DNA of 25,000 nt from Saccoglossus kowalevskii (lineage: Eukaryota > Hemichordata > Enteropneusta > Harrimaniidae), in contig NW_003143804.1 of assembly GCF_000003605.2 (NCBI RefSeq), positions 130,690-155,689 of the forward strand. Reading direction: 5' to 3'. Positions 11,859-20,962 of this stretch are shown in pieces. Each line of letters opens with the position of its first letter. The first letter of the stretch is position 1. Below the pieces are notes generated by a model that saw nothing but the letters and a program-made list of their open reading frames with translations, ran no database searches and had not been told where the DNA came from. The translations under genes were made by a program, and so were the position numbers.

Positions 11859-11970
11859 ACAGTTCTCCGCGAAACGTCTTCAAGTTCACCCATCCAGATC
11901 ACCGGTACACCAGTGACCTGCTCTCCAGCTTAACCAACATCGTAGACATCTCCACGCCGCGGCCGTCGAT

Positions 11971-12043
11971 ATGCCTCGTTCATTTCTCATCAAAAAACAC
12001 TGTAATCACAGTCATCGGAAACAGAGTGGTATCCTGCGTACAG
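11971..12043 (+). other. snail: snail coding exon 1 (SNAG exon), 73 nt
   Basis: The exon encodes 24 full codons plus one base. It reads [10 protein letters not shown], then a basic stretch (CNHSHRKQ) and SGILRT. It ends CAG|GTACGT at 12041-12049, which matches the consensus 5' splice site. The family's usual Val or Arg after MPRSFL is Ile here, followed by Lys-Lys, a conservative change. The vertebrate motif KPNYSEL that normally follows SNAG is absent, so homology in this exon rests on the first ten or so residues. Confidence 0.95.
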
Positions 12044-13601
12044 GTACGTTAAATCGCCTCTCCTTTGATTTTACGTTTGGAGTAGTGGACATGCCACTAG
12101 TGAAAACAAACGGGCAAATAACGGTAACAGTCACCGACCACCATGCCTAATCAGCGTTACGCTATCTCGCTCGTATACTTATTACTTTTCCTTGGCTGTA
12201 ATTGATTTTCCGACAACAATACTTGGATGTGCGCCGTGCTTGTTAGAGGCCAACTGAACGCTTATAAAAGAATAGCGGACCTACTATCAATCGTTCCTCT
12301 GTATTACAATGACACTGTCCAACGACAGTTTTGCCTTGGGCTTTTTATCACTGCCGTAGCGTCCTCGTTTTTTTTTTATATCCCCTAACTACCCGGCAAT
12401 GGTAGCAGGTGACTAAACTGAGTTTTTAATGTGGTATTGTTTATGGTCACCTCTACCTTGATTCAAACTACTGACTATCTTTTGTTTACCGGGTCATTGA
12501 CAAGGTAGTTGAGGGTCCGTCTAATAAACATGACACAAACTCCGTGATGTGCGAATTTTACGCATGGGTAAACCGCTTATTTGCCAATGTACAATCAGAT
12601 GTTCTGACGCGAACTCAGCGGAAAGTCAATCAAACGAAATTACGCTATAATATCAAGCAAATAGCAATAACCTTTTCACGTAAGATGTAGTACTGAGAAA
12701 AAAAAAACAGCGCTAATGTTAACATTAATATTCATTTTTGTTCACAGACTAATTTGCCGTTATAAAAAAGTAGTAGCAATGTCTAATACTTAATTTCCTT
12801 TTCCTTGCAGTGTTCAAAGCGTACTATGACGTGTCACCGCCTGTAGTCCTGAAACCAGAACCTGTCCATATTACGCCTAACGAGTATTGGCGATGGACGG
12901 AGAACCTGCCGATCACTCCTGTCATGCCCCAGAGTCATCATGACAGTTATGACTTGAAACTTCACGACATGACGCCACCTCCATTACCCGGTACTCTTCC
13001 CGTAATGATTCAAGGAATGACTCTGGAAAACCATCATCATCATCACCATTTCCATCCATCGCCACCACCCCCACCTCCGCCACTGTCGTCAGCGTCGCCG
13101 ACTTCCGCAGCGATTGAGAACTTGAAACTTGGGAAAGGCAAACGCTCCAGTAACGGGGAACATACGCGATATCAATGCACAGAATGTAGCAAGAGTTATT
13201 CTACGTTCAGCGGTCTCACAAAACACAAGCAGTTCCACTGTGTGACGCAGGCTAAGAAGTCATTCAGTTGCAAGTACTGCGAGAAAGAGTACCTGTCTTT
13301 AGGAGCATTGAAAATGCACATACGCACGCACACTTTGCCGTGCAAATGCAAAATATGCGGTAAGGCATTCTCAAGACCGTGGTTACTGCAAGGACATATC
13401 AGAACGCACACCGGGGAAAAACCGTTCGCGTGTACATACTGCAATAGGGCATTCGCCGACCGTTCGAATCTTCGTGCACACCTTCAGACCCACTCGGATG
13501 TCAAGAAATATTGCTGCAAAAGCTGCTCCAAGACATTTTCGAGGATGTCATTGTTAACAAAGCACGAGGAGGCGGGGTGTTGTTCGGTGACGTCTATATG
13601 A
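11971..13601 (+). CDS. snail: Snail-family zinc-finger transcriptional repressor, two exons: join(11971-12043, 12811-13601)
   Basis: The spliced ORF encodes 287 residues; human SNAI1 and SNAI2 are 264 and 268. Residues 1-9 are the SNAG peptide (MPRSFLIKK), which in Snail proteins resembles the histone H3 tail and recruits LSD1/CoREST-type co-repressors. Residues 25-140 form a divergent Pro/His-rich linker. Residues 145-281 hold five zinc fingers: four C2H2 and a final C2HC. The finger block has Snail/Slug signatures such as [16 protein letters not shown] and [19 protein letters not shown], unlike the Scratch paralogue. Family knowledge: it acts in the nucleus, binds CAGGTG/CACCTG E2-boxes and represses epithelial genes during mesoderm, neural and EMT-like programmes. 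The start is fixed by the SNAG motif, which must be N-terminal, and by a purine (G) at -3. Splice phase agrees exactly: codon 25 is G from exon 1 plus TG from exon 2 (Val). I cannot tell whether the genome has further snail paralogues. Confidence 0.97.
12044..12810 (+). other. snail intron 1, 767 bp, phase 1, GT-AG
   Basis: The donor is GTACGT at 12044 and the acceptor is a pyrimidine tract ending TTGCAG at 12810. A branch-point-like CTAAT lies at 12783-12787, about 24 nt before the acceptor. An intron separating the SNAG exon from the linker and fingers also occurs in vertebrate Snail genes, after about codon 26, so the position is conserved. The intron holds a CAGGTG E2-box at 12406-12411 and a TCF/LEF-type CCTTTGAT at 12062-12069, and is otherwise A+T-rich with no gene. 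Confidence 0.92.
12811..13601 (+). other. snail: snail coding exon 2: linker and five zinc fingers
   Basis: Numbering is in the 287-aa protein. Residues 99-104 are six His encoded by CAT/CAC repeats (13032-13049), followed by a Pro run at about 107-115. A basic GKGKR precedes the fingers. Zinc ligands are: finger 1 C147, C150, H163, H167; finger 2 C178, C181, H194, H198; finger 3 C204, C207, H220, H224; finger 4 C232, C235, H248, H252; finger 5 C260, C263, H276, C281. Fingers 3 and 4 are joined by a canonical TGEKPF linker. All ligands are present with no frameshift or truncation, and the protein ends ten or fewer residues after finger 5, as is usual. I see neither the DSGxxS degron of vertebrate Snail1 nor a PxDLS CtBP motif of the insect type. 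Confidence 0.96.
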
Positions 13602-13660
13602 AACACTATACTAAAACAATTACACTACAACTGACAGTCGTAAACTGAGTGCCACAGATT

Positions 13661-13713
13661 TATTTCAATTTCTGCCAGAGACATATAGTACATATTTCAA
13701 CTGCCAGAGTACA
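13661..13713 (+). repeat. Imperfect direct repeat in snail 3' UTR
   Basis: TATTTCAATTTCTGCCAGAG (13661-13680) recurs as TATTTCAACTGCCAGAG (13693-13709) with a 3-bp deletion, and both copies are followed by an ACA-containing stretch. The period is about 32 bp. It may be a slipped duplication or a repeated RNA-binding element. Confidence 0.6.
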
Positions 13714-14100
13714 ACTGATATAATAACGAACATTATTATAAGTGATTTTGACAAGGAGGTCATCATTTGACTTCCCCCCTACTACTTACATGTTATATTG
13801 TTATTACACTGATTTACTAGACATTTCTTTTGCAGACACAAGCACACATACGCTTATGAATATCTGTATTTAAAAATCAATCTAGTCATCAAATTGGCTA
13901 TTAAGATTGAGTCGGGACTGGTTTAGTTTGGGGTACAGATTAGATACGCAAAAAGAAAGAGCATATCGGGAGTTTCATCAGAATTAATACAGTTAATATG
14001 CATTGATATACGGAGTGGTCGATGTTTTATTTACATGTTATTAACCGTGTAACAACAATCAGAAATTTGTGTATTTTTTAGTGTAATTCAGTCCTTGAGA

Positions 14101-14328
14101 TTATGGTTCTGACTGAAGCCTGTCTAATGTTTCGTTAATAGAAGATTCGGTTCGTACCGCCAACTGTTCATTGTTAATTTTCAACTCATTATATGTATCA
14201 ACGCGAGCACTTGTATAGCGACTCCCATGGAGTAGCTCGGCTGAGAGTTCTTCCCTCCCCTGCACGGAAATGAGGGAAACCTCCATCAGCCTCGTTAGCT
14301 CATAATTGTGACATCGCTTGGTATCCAT
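14101..14328 (-). CDS. Unrecognised 75-aa ORF or terminal exon, convergent with snail
   Basis: The frame runs from ATG at 14328 to TAA at 14101. The ATG has G at both -3 and +4, a strong Kozak context. The peptide is rich in Glu, Leu, Arg and Ser with almost no Cys or Trp, and has heptad-like Leu/Ile spacing in its second half (around NEQLAVRTESSINETLDRLQ), as in a short coiled coil. An AATAAA lies on the same strand at 14031-14026, 70 nt past the stop. Inside the frame, at 14260, a pyrimidine tract ends GTGCAG, so the piece could instead be a terminal exon of 52 codons starting at 14259 in phase 0. I do not recognise the family. The resemblance to SNARE-type helices is only compositional. 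It lies within the presumed snail 3' UTR, implying convergent overlap. It may be a chance ORF. Confidence 0.25.
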   Translation of the reverse strand: MDTKRCHNYELTRLMEVSLISVQGREELSAELLHGSRYTSARVDTYNELKINNEQLAVRTESSINETLDRLQSEP

Positions 14329-14609
14329 AGCGAGCTACCTAGTGGTAAATATAGCAATAATTGCAAAAAAAAAAACTTATATACAGACTAAGCTCACCAA
14401 TGTCGTCGAGATATCAAGTATTTTTACCTCTGAAAGATGCCTTCCCACGGAGCTAATGTAACAGATCATATAAATATATACGTGTATATAGAAAATCTTA
14501 CGCTTACAAATAGTCAACTTTCACCCTTTATATTGAAAAGGGTTGGACAGCGGGAGAGAGAATTTATTTTGATGTTTAAAAATGAAAGAAATGTATTGTT
14601 TAAAATTTT

Positions 14610-14615
14610 ATTAAA
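14610..14615 (+). terminator. ATTAAA poly(A) signal candidate with GU-rich downstream element
   Basis: ATTAAA is followed by a T/GT-rich stretch at about 14618-14640 (TTATTTTTTGTTGAGATGTT), the classical downstream-element composition. Cleavage would fall near 14630 and give a snail 3' UTR of about 1.03 kb. Confidence 0.4.
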
Positions 14616-14705
14616 ATTCTTTATTTTTTGTTGAGATGTTGACGACGGGGGATCACAGTGTCGATCCTCGGCTTGTATGTACCATGCTAACGTTATTGTA
14701 TTGGT

Positions 14706-14711
14706 AATAAA
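14706..14711 (+). terminator. AATAAA poly(A) signal candidate
   Basis: This is the first canonical hexamer after the snail stop, about 1.1 kb downstream. The following sequence is T-rich (TTATTTGTAT) but less GU-rich than that after the 14610 signal. Either or both may be used. Confidence 0.4.
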
Positions 14712-14730
14712 TTATTTGTATCCATGAACG

Positions 14731-16849
14731 ACAGAGTAGTTTCACGCTCATTGACTTTCCTTTCAGTGGATGTTTTCTTGGGTCCTATTCATAGTACGTA
14801 TGCTTGTTTCCCAGACATCCGTGTTCAGTGGCATCTACGTCAACACTGTGAGCTCAGGCGATGTGTGGTAATATCGTAATGATATCGGTGACACCATGGG
14901 GATACCCCCGGCAAATGCGAGACAATCTAACGCGTGTGAATACACCTTAGAAACGTCTCTGTGAAAGTTTTGGAGATATACAATGTTGGAGTGATGGGAT
15001 AGGGATATTACATATTAACAAGGGTCTCCAATCTGAAATATCCTTTTTAAAGTTTCGAGATGAAGTGAAAGTGCCGCATTCGACACTGAAAAACAATCAG
15101 ATTATTGCAGTCCGTCCATTTTAGCAGTTATGGGATTTGCGTAACCATATTTCACTGTTAATATATAGTGGAATTCATAAAAGCATTTTTTTTAGAGACA
15201 AAAAATGGGAGCCCATTATATACAGACAATGGCAGATATACTAAGATAATTCAACTGTCCTTTCATCAAAACCACGAACTTTTAAACCCCTCCAACGCAC
15301 CATATGTTCAATGATTGACCTTGAACCGCTCTGTAGACGGGTCACACGTCATCGTCTCATCGTATAGAACGGAAGCAATCTTTCCTTTCAATGTGTACAC
15401 AACATCGACATATGGCTAGCGCCCCTGCTGGGAGTAGACCACGCCGTGGGTCGTCACTACACATAATGCAATTAACACCAGTCACAGTTTGGTAGAGAAG
15501 TCAACAAAAACACAAGAGTTAATTGTTTATTTTAACGGGATATCAATTTGGTCCTTAGCCCAAGATGGGCACGTAATCCGACCACTCTAATCGCTACAGG
15601 GAACGAGGAAGCGAAACATGCAACGATGAATGAATCCACATGTCAAAGCAAAACGTCTTAGCATCTAAATCACCTTGTATACAATATCGCTCTACGCAAG
15701 TTCTTTCCTGTACAATATAATAATCTCTGACGTGGAGGATAAGAATTGTTTGACAGATTTTTCTCAGAAATCTGTTCTCTCTTTTTTGCACTCCGTAGCA
15801 TTGCCGGCTGAGATGGTCAAATCCGCTAATGCGTTCGCGATGTAAGTCCCCATTACACTGCGAGTAAAGTCGCCAAGGGAGGCTGTTTTCGGCACATTTA
15901 AAGTACAAAGCGATACAATTAATGCAAAAAAACAGTTTATATATTTTCGCTAGGTTACGTTTTCCACCTGACATTTTGATTGAACCATTGCCACCTTACA
16001 ATCAAGTACTTTGTTGATAGTAATCCGTGCATTTTATCCACTAACAATTCGAATATGGAGTGATTAGGTCGTTGAATTATTGCTTTGGATATCGCCATCA
16101 ATTCCGCGGAGAGCTTCTTTCACAATCCGATTCGGTTTATATACTTAACTATTCAACCAGCTGGTCGCATACACCGATTTATAAGAAAAATCTCCACTTT
16201 CAATTAAACGGTAATAGACCCACTCTCCGGAAGTGAAAATAAACTGTTTCAAGTCAGATTGCATATAATCGCTTTCATATACACGACATTTTTGTGGTTG
16301 CTAAACGTTTTTTTTTTTTTTGAAGATGTTCATTAATGTTAAGAGTCTAGTTGTTATGAGTGGAGAGTGTCCCGGATTACCGAAGGAAGGTTCGACGATT
16401 ATATCTCTATACTTATGATGGAGACCGCGAGTGATGCGACGAGGACCGGTATTTCTCTGCAGAGCGACGATCTGCCGTCCCAACGTTTACAACACAATAC
16501 CAGTTTGAAATAATGTTTCCAGAGTGATGCTTGATATAACATTTTCCCACGTTACGGCGGCATTTTACAATACACATCTTATTACTGCTCGACGCATTAA
16601 CATTTAAAGTTGTAGGCATTACAGAGTGATTAGGTTAATGTCAGATAAACAGAACCACACACAAACTATATAGTTATTGTAGATCGGTCTCTTTTTTCCG
16701 TAGATACTTTCCGGTGACAGAGTACACGTCAGCGTTCGCCAATTTCATTTTACATGGTAACACGAATACGAGGTATTCTCGCATTTATGTTGCAAGAACT
16801 GTCAACAACATACACTTGCTCCTTAGCAACAACACTATGTATCTAATTA
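14731..16849. other. Non-coding stretch downstream of snail
   Basis: Contains an extended nuclear-receptor half-site TGACCTTGA (15316-15324, NR5A/ERR type), CACCTG at 15965 and the poly-T tract at 16308. Minus-strand ORFs at 15594-15974 and 16413-16619 have no recognisable domain. Confidence 0.55.
16308..16321. repeat. Poly-T tract (14 T)
   Basis: A run of fourteen T. There is no adjacent SINE/LINE body that I can recognise. Confidence 0.85.
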
Positions 16850-16863
16850 GTAACCACGGCAAC
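16850..16863. promoter_or_regulatory. X-box (RFX-type) motif, exact consensus
   Basis: GTAACCACGGCAAC fits the X-box consensus GTNRCC-N2-RGYAAC at every defined position. RFX factors bind such sites; function here is inferred. Confidence 0.45.
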
Positions 16864-18623
16864 AACTTGATGTTTAATATCGCATTGATTGTTTGGGGGC
16901 AGTTGATATAAGAGTGTCGCTCGGACATGGATGACGTAACCTGAGTACAACCTGTGCATTGATTGCAAAGCGTGCACATTCCGAGAACATTGATTTCTGC
17001 CCACGTGTAACGGGCACGGCAGTGTCAGAAGATATGCTTCATCCATTGAAAAGCCAAACAAAAAGTACCTGCTAGTATTACGTGCTAAGTCAGTGGCTTT
17101 TATATCGCATAGTTTGGATGCCGAGTAAGATAGCTACTAGTAACGTAGAAACCAATAAAATAATTCCAAATAATGGAAACACAACAATGCAATGACACTT
17201 TCATTCAAAGGCAGAGCGAACCCTCCTAAAATCATATAAAGACGTGGTGTCCGATCATCCTAGTGTTTCATCGGGTTGCCATGACCACGTGGTAGGGAAG
17301 GGAAAGGCATTTATTAATGAGTAACAATGGGTGTACAAGAATCCTTTCGTCCGAGACCAACCTGACAGATCTAAACTGAAAAATAGAACACCTGTCTTGA
17401 CAAGAATTGTCAACACGCCACTCTGCAAAACGCACAAAAAAAAAAACTTTATCTGAGAACCACCTATGTACGAATCGGAAAGGAGACGAGATTGTGTGTT
17501 TTTCGAGACAAACTGTCGAGCGGTTAAGATCTCGGCTATGAATACGTCCTGTCAACCTGTTCAAAGGTGGTAACGGGGACGCGTTCAATGCTGAAGTAAC
17601 TGTTTTATTCTATGTCCTCAATAGCTTTGTACTGACAAGTCCGCTAGGCCCCCATACAAGGTTATCGATTGTTCAAGCCCAGCAAGTGCCTTTCACCGTT
17701 CCCCTGGGCGTCGACCGCTTCAAAGGCGTAGGGTTGGTCAAGGATAGTTTTCTGCTTATATATATATATATTTTATTTTGTCTTCAAATGAATAGATTTA
17801 CTACAGACAGATTACAACAATAACATTTGATTTGAACACAAGGCGTGGTCACAGTTCATCACGAGTAACATTGTTCGGCATGAAGTGAACGGACAGACTC
17901 GTGGATGAAGTAGACTCCACCTGAAGCACTGTGTCGAAAATGTGTGTGACGCTCAGTGGTAACCGAGGCACGTTGAGCAGACAGTGACCAAATTATGTTG
18001 TTTTTTTTCCTGTCGTGTTAAGGAAAATTTCAATTCAATTCGAATAAATTCAATTATTTTTATTTCATTGTTGTCATGATTGTTTCAAATTCTCGCACAC
18101 AGGCGGCTTCTCCTCGAAGATCGTCCATACACCTGGTTGCCAATTATCAATATACTAAAAATATTCCATGAGATTTATACGTCATTCTACAAATTATGCC
18201 TATTTTCAAAAGTATGCAAGACTTTCAGGGCCTATTACTTCGAATTATAAACATAATTTAGGGAGCACTTGCCGAATAATTTGGCGAGCATATCATCGCA
18301 ATGTATGTTTTGGGTTGCCAGCATTGTGTAACAGGAACGGTCGTTACCACTGACAGGTGGGGCCTGGAGAATTTACTGTGGATGATAATGGGCTCCAACT
18401 ATAGAATGCATCTTAGGGAACAATATCTACCAGAGAAAGGTTAGAGCCGCTCAATGAGCACACCGCAATGTGGATACCGGTACACTGAGACTCAATTTGC
18501 GGAATAGTAGTACCTCATCGCCAGCGTGGGGTCTATTATCAGTGTGGCGTCGTTTCCAAAAACAAAACAAAACAAATAACCAACATTAACAATTTTTAAA
18601 TTTGAAAATTAATGAAGTGACGA
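16864..18623. other. Non-coding stretch
   Basis: Contains scattered E2-boxes (17389, 17918, 18130, 18354), partial X-box halves (17275, 17960) and the TA repeat at 17757. I see no gene. Confidence 0.55.
17757..17770. repeat. (TA)7 simple repeat
   Basis: A 14-bp TA run followed by TTTTATTTTG. Confidence 0.85.
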
Positions 18624-18661
18624 AAATAACCAATCCACAAGTTGGTTACTACAAAGTAACC
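18624..18661. repeat. Overlapping competing inverted repeats
   Basis: GGTTACT (18644-18650) pairs with AGTAACC (18655-18661) across a 4-nt loop. TTGGTT (18642-18647), which shares bases with it, pairs with the upstream AACCAA (18628-18633). Only one hairpin can form at a time. AAATAACCAA occurs at 18574 and again exactly 50 bp on at 18624. Confidence 0.5.
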
Positions 18662-18889
18662 AGAATTGATAGTCATCGATGCATTTGATACTCTTGATTA
18701 TAATGTTCTTCAACTCCAAGGAATTATTTATTTATTCACCTGACAAACAAAACACAAAGACACCGCAAATACAATATGTAAGCCACTCAGTTGACGCACC
18801 GTATAATAGTAGTTTAGCTATTAGCATGGAGAGGTTTGGAATGCCCCGCATTTAAATATTAATACATTATAATGATATTAAAAAAAATA

Positions 18890-18911
18890 ATATATATATA
18901 TATATATATAA
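18890..18911. repeat. (AT)11 simple repeat
   Basis: Twenty-two bases of AT repeat flanked by A/T-only sequence, the most A+T-extreme spot in the downstream half. Confidence 0.9.
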
Positions 18912-20329
18912 TTATTTTATGATTGGAAATATTTTAGTAATATGAATTTGCGTCGTTGTGGTGAACATTACGATTACATGAAAACACACTACTGGAGTAC
19001 AATCATTCGCTTGGTTTGTATTTCCCGCGGATTCCTGTAGAACCAAGCAGATGGCTGATACAATTGAACGAATTTGCATGTGGTATAAGTGGAGCGAGGA
19101 GTTTGTACCAAAAAAAACCAACTAATTAAGGCATTAGAATATACAAAACATGTACGTATAACAATCCATAAGAAACGCATGCAGTGTTCTTGAGAGAATG
19201 GTAGTTAGCACACCATAAAATGACCCGCACTTTTTAAAAAAATCCGATTGTTAAGGAATGGGGAAAATCACGAGTCGCAACATGCATGTGTCTTTAAGAA
19301 TTTGCAATTGGGGTGCAGCTGTCGTGTCTGGCATTGTATAGTTATTTCGTCGTGGGGCATTGTGGTAATCAAATATAGAACCACGTGACGTTACTGGCAC
19401 CTGCCCCTTATTTACGTGTGTGGGTAAATAAAGGAGAAGGACCGAGTCATTGCTTCTCTTCATACCATCGTCCATTTTCTTTGGATGTTTCACAAAGCAA
19501 CGTAATTTAGAGGCAATTTTCATCCATTTCGCGAATATTTATCCCAAGGCGTTTCAGTGGTTGAACATAACGGCCACGCTTTATGCGCGTATTAATGTCA
19601 TAAAAAAGCTGTCTGCCTATTTATTTCACAATCATTGCACTAACTGACAAGTGTACTGTAAGAGTTTTTTTTGTACACGGATGACTAACGAAGCATTACA
19701 CTAGTTATTTGCCTGTCAACGAACTACTTATGTTGACGTAAAGTGGACTAAAATGGCGCCGACCGCGGCAATTATTTCTTTGCCCGGCTTGTTGGAATTG
19801 GCATTGCGCGCGCATTTTTTTGGATTGCGCTTGTATTATTTAGCTGTTGAGTTTATATTTTTCAATCGCCAAATAGAAAAAAAAAATCATTCATAGACAA
19901 AAAAGCAAGTTGCACTTTTTAAGGATTGTGTAATTGCGCTGTTCGTCATGACACCACATACCTGAAATGCGATTTCTCGGCGCGCATGATGAGATATTGA
20001 CAAGGGTCGCCAAAGATGTTAGTATCAAACAGCGCCGGATTTTTACAGCGAACTAAACAGTGAAACAATTCTTTTGAAAAAAGATGCTGTGCCACAGCAA
20101 GGGAGATATCAAAGGGGAGAATGAAAACATACAGGGGAACACGAACAAAACAACAACCATGCTAAAAATCGGAAGGAGTGTAGGAGAGCGAATCGTTAGT
20201 TAGTAAGATTCAGACCTATCGAGATGTAGGAAATTAGTTTCATTGTGGCCATAATAAGATCGTCTTGTCTCTGGCGATGGCATCTCCAGCTCTCACTGCA
20301 AACCAATTGTTCATCAAGCAAACCATGGT
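18912..20329. other. Non-coding stretch
   Basis: CACCTG at 19398, short A and T runs, and no ORF with recognisable content. Confidence 0.55.
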
Positions 20330-20343
20330 GTTTCCATGGAAAC
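20330..20343. promoter_or_regulatory. 14-bp palindrome, X-box variant
   Basis: GTTTCCATGGAAAC is a perfect palindrome that differs from the X-box consensus symmetrically at one position in each half. Confidence 0.35.
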
Positions 20344-20704
20344 AACATCCAACTGAAGAGATGACGAGTCAAATCAGCTGGTGTTATAGGGGAAGTCGTT
20401 ATAATACGATCCTAATGACTGGTAGCAGGCATCCAGCCGATTGATTTCCAAGAGAAGCCCCACGACACTGATTCGATTGTTGTTTACTCGTGAACTTGCA
20501 CTTATCACGCTGGCGTCATGACCGAGTTTAGCGCTGTGGCAGTTCAAAACATCGTAAATGACAGACTTTTTATTATTTGCTAATTCGCGGGTTGGCACAC
20601 GCCGCGCTTTGAACGGAGAGGGTATCGCCGATTGAGCACTTTATTTGTATTTAGTTCGATTTTCGGAATGATAGTGTCACCCCAAGGCACTTCTGTCAGC
20701 AGGT

Positions 20705-20718
20705 GTTCCCGTGGCAAC
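20705..20718. promoter_or_regulatory. X-box-like motif, one mismatch
   Basis: GTTCCCGTGGCAAC matches 11 of 12 defined X-box positions (C at the R position). It overlaps the last base of a CAGGTG E2-box at 20700-20705. Confidence 0.35.
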
Positions 20719-20954
20719 TGCATTCATCTATAAGTAGTGATGTGGTGGATTTTACCACATCTCCATAGTGACCGATGATTTTTTCATCTTTCTCAATTAA
20801 AGTGATGAATTATTGTATTTTTAATTGAAATGAAACATCTTTGATTATTGTGCAATAACACAACAGCAGCGCACTTCATATACTTGTGAATGTTCACTGA
20901 TAAGTCAATGCCGTGATTTTTGTTTGTAAAAGAAGTCAATGCGTGTGATCGCGG

Positions 20955-20962
20955 TGACGTCA
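20955..20962. promoter_or_regulatory. CRE palindrome TGACGTCA
   Basis: An exact 8-bp CREB/ATF consensus in non-coding DNA. Confidence 0.3.

Larger units (their letters stand above)
11813..12846 (+). other. Overlapping upstream ORF in the snail leader (spliced, 88 codons)
   Basis: An ATG at 11813 (G at -3) opens a frame that passes over the snail start codon in a different frame. In spliced mRNA it continues through 12043 into exon 2 and stops at TAG 12844-12846. It would therefore be 88 codons and overlap the first part of the snail CDS. The peptide resembles nothing I recognise. If transcription starts upstream of 11813, ribosomes must leaky-scan past this ATG to make Snail. If the cap site is downstream, the element is irrelevant. 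Confidence 0.4.
13602..14730 (+). other. Probable snail 3' UTR
   Basis: After the TGA at 13599-13601 there is an A+T-rich stretch with several ATTTA pentamers and no + strand coding signal. No canonical AATAAA occurs before 14706; an ATTAAA lies at 14610. The interval also contains an imperfect direct repeat (13661-13713), a good but unexplained 3' splice acceptor (13835) and an opposite-strand ORF (14101-14328). The true 3' end cannot be fixed without transcript data. Confidence 0.5.

Noticed and set aside
13196-13444. 82-codon minus-strand ORF
   Set aside because: It lies entirely antisense to the zinc-finger exon and is a shadow of its codon pattern.
12810-13601. Single-exon CDS starting at a GTG at 12810
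   Set aside because: The G is the last base of the intron (TTGCAG). The real codon is formed by splicing G at 12043 to TG at 12811, and the SNAG exon supplies the start.
15415-15432. CTCF site at TAGCGCCCCTGCTGG
   Set aside because: One base short of the usual core spacing. The site near 3001 is a better match and even that is uncertain.
15594-15974. 126-codon minus-strand ORF
   Set aside because: Cys-, Phe- and Tyr-rich with no recognisable pattern or family, and no splice or poly(A) support.
17268-17588. 106-codon minus-strand ORF
   Set aside because: Starts at TTG rather than ATG, shows no motif and overlaps another open frame on the same strand.
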